Source: Gammaproteobacteria bacterium (GTDB lineage: Bacteria > Pseudomonadota > Gammaproteobacteria > S012-40). Taken from it: 22,923 nt of DNA. A program made the position numbers and the translations under genes. The stretch lies in the NCBI GenBank assembly GCA_029864945.1, contig JAOTSL010000012.1, positions 1-22,923 on the forward strand, read 5' to 3'. Positions 8,181 to 16,379 of this stretch are shown here, in pieces. Every line of letters starts with the position of its first letter. Within the stretch, counting starts at the first letter, position 1. The notes beneath the pieces were generated by a model, which was given only the letters and a program-made list of their open reading frames with translations, was not told where the DNA came from and ran no database searches.

Positions 8181-8684
8181 TCAAAGCGTTTCTTTACGTA
8201 ATTTTTCCATTTTTTTACGAATTCGCACTTGTTTCATTTGCGACAGGTAATCAACAAACAATTTGCCTTCAAGATGATCCATTTCGTGCTGAATACAGAC
8301 AGACAACAAACCCTCTGCATCCAACTCAAAGTGTTCGCCAAATTCGTCCTGCGCTTTAACCCGGATTCTTTCAAACCGCTTAACAGACTCGTATATCGCC
8401 GGTACCGACAAACACCCCTCCTCTGTTTCTATTTCACCCTCAAACGATAAAATCTCTGGGTTAATAAAACAGCGAGGGGCATTTTTCGCCTCTGAGATAT
8501 CAATCACTAGCATTCGGATAAATACGCCTATTTGCACCGCAGCCAAACCAATACCAGGCGCTGCGTACATAGTATCAAGCATGTCAGCCTTTAATTTAAC
8601 CAGTGATTCTTCAAAGGTTTTTACCGGCTTGCCTTTAGTGCGTAACTTAGGATCCGGATAATTTAGAATTTTTAATATAGCCAT
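8181..8684 (-). CDS. def: Peptide deformylase
   Basis: Def is the metal-dependent hydrolase that removes the formyl group from nascent proteins. All three family motifs are present: GIGLAAVQIG (motif 1), EEGCLSVP (motif 2, metal-binding Cys) and QHEMDHLEGKLF (motif 3, HExxH). I place the start at 8684 (MAILKILNYPDPKLR), which matches the family N-terminus and gives 167 residues, the usual length. The frame extends to an ATG at 8717, but those 11 residues are not family-like. No strong Shine-Dalgarno precedes 8684; a purine-rich GGCAGGG lies just before the upstream ATG, so the longer start cannot be fully excluded. It is the first gene of the minus-strand run def-fmt-rsmB-trkA-trkH. Confidence 0.95.
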   Translation of the reverse strand: MAILKILNYPDPKLRTKGKPVKTFEESLVKLKADMLDTMYAAPGIGLAAVQIGVFIRMLVIDISEAKNAPRCFINPEILSFEGEIETEEGCLSVPAIYESVKRFERIRVKAQDEFGEHFELDAEGLLSVCIQHEMDHLEGKLFVDYLSQMKQVRIRKKMEKLRKETL

Positions 8685-9107
8685 AATATTGTAATTAAAT
8701 CGAGTTAATAGTCGCATGCCCTGCCTATACGTCGGACATACATGGAGCCTTTCAAAGCCTTTCTAAATTGGGCTTCACCAAAAAACGCTGGAGTTTAGCA
8801 TAATAGTTGTGCGAACCAGCCAAATTTGCGTTACTTTAATCTGGCATTCTAACCGTTGAGCTCAAATCATGCCGTAAAAAACCTCCCCCTAGTAAAAACT
8901 TTTACCTTATACTTCAGTATATTGTTATTGAAGCCGAAAAAATAAATGCTCGCATTAAAACTTCAGCAATTAACTATTCATGTGGCGTTGTAAGAAAACA
9001 GGCTTAACTATAGCTACGATATTAATGCGCGGCTCGAAGCTACATCACGAACAAGTTTTCAATAGCACATTTTCAAATTTAGAATTACTAAAAAGGCAAG
9101 TGCAAGA
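8685..9107. other. Divergent intergenic region between def and the tsaP-like gene
   Basis: About 420 bp without a gene, apart from the possible 11-codon def extension. It must hold the promoters for two divergent transcription units. I see AT-rich stretches, a small perfect hairpin TATAC-TTCA-GTATA (8918-8931), an imperfect palindrome around GTAAAAACTTTTAC just before it, and the direct repeat AGCCTTTCAAAGCCTTTC near 8746-8763. No promoter pair is good enough to name with confidence. An AAGG at 9093-9096 is the likely ribosome binding site of the plus-strand gene. Confidence 0.5.
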
Positions 9108-10172
9108 ATGATGATAAAACGCGTATGCATACTAATTTTGGCTTTATTTGCTATAACATCAACATCAGCCGTTTATGCAGACGAAATCGTATTAAAAAAT
9201 CAGCACCCAAGCAATTACGTTATTAAAGATGGCGATACACTTTGGGACATTGCTTCACGATTTTTGCGTGATCCATGGCGCTGGCCCGATATCTGGCAAG
9301 TCAATCCACAGATTAAAAATCCCCATTTAATCTATCCCGGCGATGAAGTTGTGCTTACTTTTAAGGACGGAAAGCCTCAGCTAGTCTTAAAAAGAGGCAA
9401 TACCACTCAGGATAATTTACGCACCGTTAAACTCAGCCCCACAGTTCGCAAACGCCAACTGAGTAAAGCAGTCCCAACTATTCCAATTGACGCCATCCAG
9501 CAATTTTTAAGTCGCCCTTCTGTTTTAAGCAACGAAGCCATGGAAAACCTGCCTTACGTACTCAGAATTCAAGATAACCACCTCATTTCCGGTACCAACG
9601 ACACCATATATGTTAGAGGGATCATTCCTGGAAGCAATACCCGCTACAGCATAGTACGAACCGGTGATGAATATATCGATATAGTCGACGGTGACGAAGT
9701 TAGCGTTGGCCAGGAAGCAATCTACATAGGTGAGGCAAAAGTTGAAAAATTCGGCGACCCTTCCACCGTCATGATTACCCACGCAAAACGCGAAGCATTA
9801 GTCGGTGATAGATTAATACCCGCAGTGCCAGAAATGATGGAATACAACTTTATCCCGCACGCACCAAAAAACCTGATTAACGGGAGAATCATTTCAGTTA
9901 TCGATGGCGTTTCGCGAATAGGTCAGTACCAGATCGTTGTTGTTAATAAAGGTTCTGAACACGGCATGGAGAAAGGCCATGTAATGGCTATTTTTCAGGC
10001 CGGTGAAACAATTGACGACCCAATGAACGAAGATAGAAGCGATGAAGTCACTCTTCCAAGCGAGCATTCAGGATATTTATTGCTTTTCAGAATATTCAAC
10101 AAAATCAGCTATGCACTGATTATGAAAGCAACTCGCGACATCCACCTGATGGATAGTGTGACAAACCCTTAA
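9108..10172 (+). CDS. tsaP: Exported LysM-domain protein, TsaP-like
   Basis: The 354-residue protein has a signal peptide (hydrophobic core CILILALFAITSTSA, likely cut after VYA at residue 24). One LysM peptidoglycan-binding domain spans about residues 36-86 (YVIKDGDTLWDIASRF, then IWQVNP, then LIYPGDEV). A long C-terminal part of the type seen in TsaP, with a FlgT-like region, follows. In Neisseria and Myxococcus, TsaP anchors the type IV pilus secretin to the cell wall. In Pseudomonas the gene between def and dprA is the tsaP homologue, so gene order here agrees. Function is inferred from architecture and synteny. The presence of pilU in the same window makes a pilus role plausible. A tandem ATG-ATG start follows an AAGG about 11 nt upstream. 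Confidence 0.75.
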   Translation: MMIKRVCILILALFAITSTSAVYADEIVLKNQHPSNYVIKDGDTLWDIASRFLRDPWRWPDIWQVNPQIKNPHLIYPGDEVVLTFKDGKPQLVLKRGNTTQDNLRTVKLSPTVRKRQLSKAVPTIPIDAIQQFLSRPSVLSNEAMENLPYVLRIQDNHLISGTNDTIYVRGIIPGSNTRYSIVRTGDEYIDIVDGDEVSVGQEAIYIGEAKVEKFGDPSTVMITHAKREALVGDRLIPAVPEMMEYNFIPHAPKNLINGRIISVIDGVSRIGQYQIVVVNKGSEHGMEKGHVMAIFQAGETIDDPMNEDRSDEVTLPSEHSGYLLLFRIFNKISYALIMKATRDIHLMDSVTNP

Positions 10173-10234
10173 TAACACCCCGTTCGCAGTAGCTTTATTA
10201 ACCAACGCGGACGAGGCAGTATTAGCCGAAAGGT

Positions 10235-10298
10235 AGAACGGCTCAGGAGACAAAACCGAGGAGCCGTTCTCAAGTTTGCCAGGCCTTTCTCGCAAACT
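10235..10298. other. Two consecutive perfect hairpins between tsaP-like gene and dprA
   Basis: Hairpin 1 pairs AGAACGGCTC (10235-10244) with GAGCCGTTCT (10261-10270). Hairpin 2 pairs AGTTTGC (10273-10279) with GCAAACT (10292-10298). GAAAGG at 10228-10233 could also pair with CCTTTC in the loop of hairpin 2, which would make a pseudoknot. No U-run follows either stem, so this is not a textbook intrinsic terminator. It may be a factor-dependent terminator, a processed 3' UTR structure or a small RNA. Confidence 0.6.
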
Positions 10299-10398
10299 CT
10301 CTTGAAGGCTTTAATCGAGTAAATCAAAGGTAAGCTAAATAGTTACGTATTTCTTTCTGGATTAATTCCCTAATCCGCGTTAATATCCGACAAATCAG

Positions 10399-10411
10399 TA
10401 TAATAATCCAC
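10399..10411 (+). promoter_or_regulatory. Probable -10 element of the dprA promoter
   Basis: A perfect TATAAT lies at 10399-10404, 32 bp before the dprA ATG. The region about 17 bp upstream has only a poor -35 match, so the promoter is a suggestion resting on the -10 box and its position. Confidence 0.4.
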
Positions 10412-10436
10412 CGCTCTATTTAGTACTTGTAACCCC

Positions 10437-11561
10437 ATGACACAATTAAAATACTGGCTTGCCCTTAATCGCACACCTTATATAGGCCCCGTCAGCTTCA
10501 GATCAATTCTTGAAGTTGTTGATTCCCCGCAGGATGTATTTGACAATATAAATGCGATCACAAAACAGGTAAACCTGAACGCCCGGTCATTAGCGTATAT
10601 TAAAAACCCTGACTGGGATGCGATTGACGAAGAACTAGCCTGGGCAGATAGCCCAAAAAACCACATTATCACGATAAATGACTCTCGATACCCACGACTA
10701 TTGTCAGAAATTCACGATGCACCGCCACTGCTTTATGTACATGGCAATGCCGACATCCTGAATCGGCCACAACTTGCCATTGTGGGGAGCCGAAATCCTA
10801 GCCCATCCGGCAAAGACTGCGCTTTCCAATTTGCAAAATATATCTCAGAGCAAAATATTATTATTACAAGCGGGCTCGCGCTGGGAATTGATTACGAAAG
10901 TCATCGCGGCGCACTGGCCGCCCAAGACGCATCAGGAAAACAAGCGAAATCCAAAACCATCGCCATTATCGGAACCGGTCTTAATCGCGTATATCCAGCC
11001 AGACACCGACAAATCGCACATGATATTGTCGATGCCGGCGGCACATTAATTTCAGAATATCCTCTAGATACACCTGCCAAAAAAGAGAACTTCCCCAAGC
11101 GCAATAGAATCATTAGCGGAATGAGTATGGGAGTGTTAGTTGTTGAAGCAGCTCAACAAAGTGGCTCACTCATTACCGCACGCTGCGCAGGCGAACAAGG
11201 CCGAGAGGTCTTTGCCATTCCCGGCTCAATCCACAACCCACTGGTGAAAGGTTGTCATTCATTAATAAGACAAGGCGCCAAGCTGGTAGAAAAAGCAGAG
11301 CATATTCTTGAAGAGCTGCCACATATGCGGCCACTGCAACTGAAAACTGACACAGATGACGTAATCGATACAAATGAGCACCAACTTAGCTCAGAGTGCC
11401 TCGATATTTTAAATCACCTGGGATTCGAACCAACCCCCATAGATACTGTCGTACAACGAAGTGGATTGACTCCAGAGGCTGTTTCGTCCATGCTCTTGGT
11501 ACTTGAATTGCAGGATTATGTAGTATCTTTGCCTGGCGGCACATACTCACGCGTTAAATAG
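10437..11561 (+). CDS. dprA: DNA-processing protein DprA
   Basis: DprA (Smf) binds incoming single-stranded DNA and loads RecA during natural transformation. The 374-residue protein has an N-terminal helical region. The Rossmann-like DprA domain follows: IVGSRNPSPSG near residue 115, TSGLALGIDYESHRGAL near 145, GTGLNRVYPARHR near 180, and FPKRNRIISGMSMGVLVVEA near 220. The C-terminal winged-helix domain is visible from about residue 305. Compared with the usual GALAAGGKTIA, a short insertion (DASGKQAKSK) lies before the second strand block. No good Shine-Dalgarno is seen. smg follows 9 bp downstream with its ribosome binding site overlapping the dprA stop, so the two are co-transcribed. With pilU and the TsaP-like gene it suggests, but does not show, competence. 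Confidence 0.96.
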   Translation: MTQLKYWLALNRTPYIGPVSFRSILEVVDSPQDVFDNINAITKQVNLNARSLAYIKNPDWDAIDEELAWADSPKNHIITINDSRYPRLLSEIHDAPPLLYVHGNADILNRPQLAIVGSRNPSPSGKDCAFQFAKYISEQNIIITSGLALGIDYESHRGALAAQDASGKQAKSKTIAIIGTGLNRVYPARHRQIAHDIVDAGGTLISEYPLDTPAKKENFPKRNRIISGMSMGVLVVEAAQQSGSLITARCAGEQGREVFAIPGSIHNPLVKGCHSLIRQGAKLVEKAEHILEELPHMRPLQLKTDTDDVIDTNEHQLSSECLDILNHLGFEPTPIDTVVQRSGLTPEAVSSMLLVLELQDYVVSLPGGTYSRVK

Positions 11562-11570
11562 GGGCAATTT

Positions 11571-12053
11571 ATGAAAGAAAATGTGCTAGATGTCTTAATG
11601 TATCTATTTGAAAACTATATGGATGACGAAGAAGATTCGACCAAACAAGATAAATCAGCGCTAACAGTTGAGCTTCAGGAAGCTGGCTTCCACTTATCTG
11701 AAATCGACAAGGCTATTTCCTGGCTTGAAGGTTTATCTGATCTTCAGGAGTCGGAACCATCCGGTGCGAAACAAAGCAAAAAATCGTTTCGTGTATTTTC
11801 CGAACACGAAAAGCAAAAACTCAATCGTGACTGCATGGGATTTATCTATTTCATGGATAACATTGGTGCATTTGATCAACACATTCGAGAAATAATCATC
11901 GATCGCGTAATGGCGCTTGAAACACCTGAAATTGACCTTGAACAACTAAAATGGGTGATTTTGCTGGTATTATTTAATCAACCAGGCCATGAAGCCACCT
12001 TCGAGTGGATCGAAGATGTTGTATTTGACGAAGTATCCAGCAGCATTCACTAG
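11571..12053 (+). CDS. smg: Smg family protein (DUF494)
   Basis: This is a 160-residue cytoplasmic protein of the Smg/DUF494 family, found next to dprA across gammaproteobacteria. The biochemical role is not established. The family N-terminus MKENVLDVLMYLFENYMDDE and the C-terminal ETPEIDLEQLKWVILLVLFNQPGHE are clear, and the length fits. AGGGG at 11560-11564 overlaps the dprA TAG stop and stands six bases before the ATG, so translation is probably coupled to dprA. topA follows after 155 bp containing hairpins. Confidence 0.93.
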   Translation: MKENVLDVLMYLFENYMDDEEDSTKQDKSALTVELQEAGFHLSEIDKAISWLEGLSDLQESEPSGAKQSKKSFRVFSEHEKQKLNRDCMGFIYFMDNIGAFDQHIREIIIDRVMALETPEIDLEQLKWVILLVLFNQPGHEATFEWIEDVVFDEVSSSIH

Positions 12054-12080
12054 AATGCTTGCCCGAGAATAGAAAACTAC

Positions 12081-12126
12081 CGGTTTATTGCTCCGGCAAA
12101 ACCGCCACTTCCACCATCTATGGTGG
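12081..12126. other. Hairpin-rich spacer between smg and topA
   Basis: CGGTTT (12081-12086) can pair with AAACCG (12099-12104). CCACCAT (12111-12117) pairs perfectly with ATGGTGG (12120-12126), and GCCAC (12104-12108) is an alternative partner of GTGGC (12123-12127). A TTTTT run comes only about a dozen bases later. This is at best a weak terminator or a structured topA leader. Confidence 0.45.
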
Positions 12127-12208
12127 CCCTAGCGAGTATATTTTTCTCAGCAAGTTTTCCTTTCTCAGGCGAGCTCCTAAGAGCCTATCTTAAAGATTTG
12201 TAACAAAA

Positions 12209-14485
12209 ATGCCCAATACTCTCATCATTGTAGAGTCGCCCGCTAAAGCGAAAACAATTAAAACACACCTTGGCGATGAATTTGAAGTACTCGCAACATA
12301 CGGCCACGTTCGAAATTTAAAAACAAAAGAAAGTGCTGTCGACGTAGATAACGATTTTGATGTTAAATATCAGCTCGTTGTGAAAAATAAAAAACACGTT
12401 ACCGCTATCGCTGAAGCTATAAATAACGCAGACACCCTATATCTCGCAACAGACCCGGACAGAGAAGGCGAAGCCATCTCCTGGCACCTGCTAGAAATTC
12501 TAAAGTCGAAAAATCTACTTGAAGGCAAAACGGTCAAACGTATTGTTTTCCACGAAATCACCAAACCTGCGATCCTGAGCGCAATTGAAAACCCTCGTAA
12601 CCTTTCCTACGAAATGATTAACGCCCAACAAGCCAGAGACGCTCTCGATTATCTTGTTAGCTCCAGTTTATCCCCCCTATTATGGAAAAAAATTCGCCGC
12701 GGCCTTTCAGCCGATCGCGTTCAAAGCTCTGCATTGCGGATGATTGTAGAGCGTGAACAAGAAATTGAAACATTCGATGCAAAAGAATACTGGCCGATAG
12801 AAGCGGACCTTAGCGCAAAAAAACAAAATTTTTCCGCTAAGCTGATTCGTTATCAAACCACAGACCTAACTCAATTTAGCGTTAATAACGCAGATGATGC
12901 CGATGCAATTGAAACAACACTTAGCATATTAACCAAAGGCAAACTGACGGTTTCGAAAGTAGAGAAAAAACAAATACATCGAAATCCTGCTGCGCCTTTT
13001 GTTACATCTACATTGCTACAGGAGGCATCACGCAAACTGGCTTTTACAGCTCTTCGTACCATGCGTGTAGCTCAACAACTTTATGACGGCATCGACACAG
13101 GAAACGGCGAAGTTGGTTTAATCAGTTATGTGCGCACTGATTCTACGCATCTGTCACAAGCAGCGGTCGATGATATTCGTGAATATATTGCCTTAAAATA
13201 TGGCGCAGAATCACTGCCCGAGTTACCACCTGCTTATCAGACAAAACCCAAAAACACTCAGGAAGCACAAGGGGCAATTCGTCCGACATCACCGAACATT
13301 GTCCCAACTGCGATTAAAAAGAAACTAACCCCAGAGCAGTTCAAGTTATACGAACTGATCTGGAAGCGAACTATCGCCTGCCAAATGATTTCCGCAACGA
13401 TTGATTCCATTTGCCTGAATTTTGACGCCGTTCAAGGCATTTTTCAAGCAACAGGCTATACTGTGAGCACTCCAGGCTTCATGCCTGTTTACATTGAAGG
13501 TGAAGACGACGAGATAGAAGATGAAGATAATGGACGCATATTACCCACGCTAAAAGAAGGAGATAAAGTTAACCTTTTAAAAATTCGACGAGAACAGCTT
13601 TTCAGTGAACCACCAACACGTTTTTCTGAGGCCTGCCTGGTTAAGTCGCTTGAAGAACACGGCATTGGTCGTCCATCAACCTACTCTTCTATTATTTCGA
13701 CCTTGCAGAACAGAGAATATGTCGAAGTAGATAAAAAACGCTTTTATCCCACCGACGTTGGTCGTGTGGTTAATAAATTTCTCACGCGGCATTTTACACG
13801 GTATGTGGACTACAGTTTTACTGCCAGAATGGAAGATAAGCTCGATGCCGTGTCGTGCGGTGAAAAAGAATGGATTCCGCTTATGCACGAATTCTGGAAG
13901 CCATTCAGCGACCTAGTCAGGGACAAAACCGAAACAGTCGACCGCAAAGATGCTACACAAGAAATAATAAATGAAAAATGCCCTAAATGTAGCAAACCAC
14001 TTTCCATACGCCTTGGTCGTCTCGGCCAATTCATCGGTTGTACAACGTATCCTGAATGCGATTACACCCGCAACCTGGGCGATGACAAAGACGCTTCAAA
14101 TGAAGCCGAAGTAGTTGAAGGTAGCTCGTGTCCTGCCTGCCAGTCTAAGCTAATAATAAAGCAGGGGAAGTTCGGTAAATTTGTTGGTTGCAGCAATTAT
14201 CCTGACTGTAAACACATAGAGCCGCTAGAAAAACCTGACAATACCGGCATCAAGTGCCCCGAATGCAAAAAAGGATCAATACTTAAACGTCTGTCACGTC
14301 ACGGGAAAGTATTTTATTCCTGCTCAGGTTATCCTGGTTGCAGTTACGCCGTATGGAATACGCCTATTGATCAGAAATGTCCGGAGTGTAAATGGCCAAT
14401 TTTAACCGTCAAAACAAGTAAGCGTAATGGATCTGAAAAAGTATGCCCGCAAAAGTCCTGCAAATTTACCGAGCCCTATAAATAG
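12209..14485 (+). CDS. topA: DNA topoisomerase I (type IA), with altered AHEAIRP motif
   Basis: TopA relaxes negative supercoils by cutting one strand through a tyrosyl-DNA link. The TOPRIM domain is intact: E9 in LIIVESPAKAKTI, and D82-x-D84-x-E86 in ATDPDREGEAISWH. The nucleophile is Y307 in GLISYVRTDSTHL. The lower-domain phrase EEHGIGRPSTYSSIISTL is present. Four C-terminal zinc-ribbon units follow, starting near residues 591, 640, 683 and 724 (CPKC, CPAC, CPEC, CPEC), the last ending KVCPQKSCKF. At 758 residues it is shorter than the E. coli enzyme. One oddity: the near-universal AHEAIRP segment reads AQGAIRP (Q354, G355), replacing a histidine linked to DNA binding in E. coli. No Shine-Dalgarno is obvious. 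It lies 155 bp after smg on the same strand. Confidence 0.96.
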   Translation: MPNTLIIVESPAKAKTIKTHLGDEFEVLATYGHVRNLKTKESAVDVDNDFDVKYQLVVKNKKHVTAIAEAINNADTLYLATDPDREGEAISWHLLEILKSKNLLEGKTVKRIVFHEITKPAILSAIENPRNLSYEMINAQQARDALDYLVSSSLSPLLWKKIRRGLSADRVQSSALRMIVEREQEIETFDAKEYWPIEADLSAKKQNFSAKLIRYQTTDLTQFSVNNADDADAIETTLSILTKGKLTVSKVEKKQIHRNPAAPFVTSTLLQEASRKLAFTALRTMRVAQQLYDGIDTGNGEVGLISYVRTDSTHLSQAAVDDIREYIALKYGAESLPELPPAYQTKPKNTQEAQGAIRPTSPNIVPTAIKKKLTPEQFKLYELIWKRTIACQMISATIDSICLNFDAVQGIFQATGYTVSTPGFMPVYIEGEDDEIEDEDNGRILPTLKEGDKVNLLKIRREQLFSEPPTRFSEACLVKSLEEHGIGRPSTYSSIISTLQNREYVEVDKKRFYPTDVGRVVNKFLTRHFTRYVDYSFTARMEDKLDAVSCGEKEWIPLMHEFWKPFSDLVRDKTETVDRKDATQEIINEKCPKCSKPLSIRLGRLGQFIGCTTYPECDYTRNLGDDKDASNEAEVVEGSSCPACQSKLIIKQGKFGKFVGCSNYPDCKHIEPLEKPDNTGIKCPECKKGSILKRLSRHGKVFYSCSGYPGCSYAVWNTPIDQKCPECKWPILTVKTSKRNGSEKVCPQKSCKFTEPYK

Positions 14486-14630
14486 AAATAATACGAATAA
14501 ATAACGCTACTATAAGTTTAATAATAGACACTGCCATATTTTCGTAGGTTCGCTCTAAAGCTTCTATACTTTTAATAATCACACGGCACATAACTTGATA
14601 TATTACGCCTAACACAAAAAGAACATACCA

Positions 14631-16283
14631 ATGGACCAACCAATTAAAGCAAACCAGATTATTTCCACCCTACTACTTTGCTGCATTTTAATGCTGGCAA
14701 ATACGTCTGCGTTTGCCATTACGTCTGCATCCTCTTCAAACCTAAAGACCAGTAGCGCCGCATCTGATTATCAACAAGCCCGCCGTTATGAGACCGGCAC
14801 TAGGGTTAAACGAGATATAAACAAAGCAATAAAGTGGTATAAAAAAGCCGCAAATAAATCTCACGCAAAAGCCCAGTACCAACTTGGCATTTTGTACTAC
14901 GAGCAAAAAAGCTATAAGAAAGCTAAATATTGGCTAGAAAAGCGCGCCATTGCAGGCGAACCTGATGCACAGTACCACTATGCAAATATCCTCAGATTTG
15001 GCCTGGGTACCAAACAAAAAACTTCAGAAGCAAGAAAATGGTATCAAAAAGCCGCCAAACAAGATCACAAACAAGCACAATACGAACTTGCGCTTATGTT
15101 TCAGAAAGGAATAGGCGCTAAAAAAAATCAAACAACGGCAATAAAATGGCTTAAAAAGGCAGCAAACCAAAATCACAAACAAGCTAAACAAGCGCTTAAA
15201 GCCCTTCCCGCTCGAAACGAAGAAAGAAAAAGAGCCCAAAAAACTAAACAAAAAAAGACGGCTCAACAACTCTTTTTAGAAAAAAACTTAAAACTGGCAA
15301 GGGCAGGCAAAGTTGAAGCACAATACAAATTAGGTAATGCATACACAACCGGCAAAAATGCCCCGCTAGACCTAAAAAAAGCATATCTCTGGTTAACAAA
15401 AGCGGCCAAAGCAGACCATGCCGATGCACAATATCAGCTCGCCAGCATGTATTTTAAAGGCAATGACGTAATCAAAAAAAACCTGGATAAAGCCAGAGAA
15501 TGGTACAGCAAGGCTGCCGATAACGAACACCAAAAAGCAAACAAAAAACTAGACACCATTGCCAATGAAAGCAATAAAAAACAGCAAGTTAAACAATTTG
15601 GCAATATAACTGATTCCGCATTACTCGGTGATTCAGAACAACAGTACGAACTAGGAATGCGCTATTTGCTGGGCTTTAAAACCGCCACAGACGAGCAACA
15701 GGCGTACTATTGGTTAAACTTGGCAGCCAACCAAAATCACCCACGCGCCTTGTATCAATTAGGCAACCAATACATGACGGGAAATGTTGTAGAGAGGGAT
15801 AACAAGAAAGCCATTTTCTACTTTGCCGCCGCCGCCCGACAAAATATTAAAGCGGCGAAAACAGCCCTTTCTCTTTTTACAGATAGCGGTTACAAAAATC
15901 GTGTCCAGGCTGAAAATGGAGATAAAGCCGCTCAACTTGCTCTTGCGCTAACTTATCTACAAAAAAATACGACTTCAGATAACCAGCAAGGGTTAGAGTG
16001 GCTGCATAAATCGGCAAATCAATCATTTTCACCCGCACTTATTACGCTAGCAAAAATCTATGAAACGGGCGATATCATACCAAGGAGTTATGAAAAGGCC
16101 TTTCTAGCGTATCTATCTGCGGCGGACCAAAATGACGCCTCAGCGCAATACCAACTGGGTCGAATGTATCAATCAGGCATAGGAACCAAATTAAACCAAA
16201 AACTTGCCTACCATTGGATTGAAAAAGCAGCAAGTCAGGGCATGAAGGAAGCTCAGCAGGCACTACAATTCTCCGGCCTCTAG
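14631..16283 (+). CDS. Exported Sel1-repeat protein
   Basis: The 550-residue protein has a signal peptide (hydrophobic IISTLLLCCILMLANTSAFA, cut about residue 29), so it is probably periplasmic. About ten Sel1-like repeats fill the rest, recognised by recurring A-Q-Y-x-L-G-x-x-Y, then G, then A-x-x-W-x-x-K-A-A. Examples are AKAQYQLGILYYEQKSYKKA and ASAQYQLGRMYQSGIGTKLN. The array is interrupted by a Lys/Arg/Gln-rich stretch at about residues 186-215 (ARNEERKRAQKTKQKK). Sel1 repeats form alpha-solenoids that bind partner proteins, and no enzyme domain is visible. The gene stands alone between topA and typA, with 145 bp before it and no obvious operon partner. The start ATG has only a weak purine stretch upstream. 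The specific partner is unknown. Confidence 0.88.
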   Translation: MDQPIKANQIISTLLLCCILMLANTSAFAITSASSSNLKTSSAASDYQQARRYETGTRVKRDINKAIKWYKKAANKSHAKAQYQLGILYYEQKSYKKAKYWLEKRAIAGEPDAQYHYANILRFGLGTKQKTSEARKWYQKAAKQDHKQAQYELALMFQKGIGAKKNQTTAIKWLKKAANQNHKQAKQALKALPARNEERKRAQKTKQKKTAQQLFLEKNLKLARAGKVEAQYKLGNAYTTGKNAPLDLKKAYLWLTKAAKADHADAQYQLASMYFKGNDVIKKNLDKAREWYSKAADNEHQKANKKLDTIANESNKKQQVKQFGNITDSALLGDSEQQYELGMRYLLGFKTATDEQQAYYWLNLAANQNHPRALYQLGNQYMTGNVVERDNKKAIFYFAAAARQNIKAAKTALSLFTDSGYKNRVQAENGDKAAQLALALTYLQKNTTSDNQQGLEWLHKSANQSFSPALITLAKIYETGDIIPRSYEKAFLAYLSAADQNDASAQYQLGRMYQSGIGTKLNQKLAYHWIEKAASQGMKEAQQALQFSGL

Positions 16284-16344
16284 CCTCCTCGTTCATAAAA
16301 CCCATTAAATCTGCTACTTTTCATACAATTTTTGCCGATATCTT

Positions 16345-16373
16345 TTGCTCAAAGCCGTATAAATCGTTAGAAT
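16345..16373 (+). promoter_or_regulatory. Sigma70-type promoter of typA
   Basis: TTGCTC (16345-16350) and TAGAAT (16368-16373) are separated by 17 bp. This is the best sigma70-like pair in the window and predicts a start near 16380, about 200 nt before the typA ATG. Confidence 0.65.
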
Positions 16374-16379
16374 GCGCCT

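Noticed and set aside
8685..8717. Longer def start at 8717
   Set aside because: Deformylases begin at MAILKIL-like sequence; the 11 additional residues are not family-like, although a purine-rich stretch precedes that ATG.
10077..10295. Minus-strand open frame across the end of the LysM gene and the following hairpins
   Set aside because: Most of it is antisense to the LysM coding sequence and there is no ribosome binding site or recognisable protein.
15024..15429. Minus-strand Phe/Leu/Cys-rich open frames opposite the Sel1-repeat gene
   Set aside because: They are the complement of Lys-rich Sel1 repeats and show no start signal or family resemblance.
14631..16283. CRISPR or DNA tandem-repeat array
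   Set aside because: The repetition is at protein level (Sel1 repeats) and irregular in DNA; there are no identical repeats with spacers.
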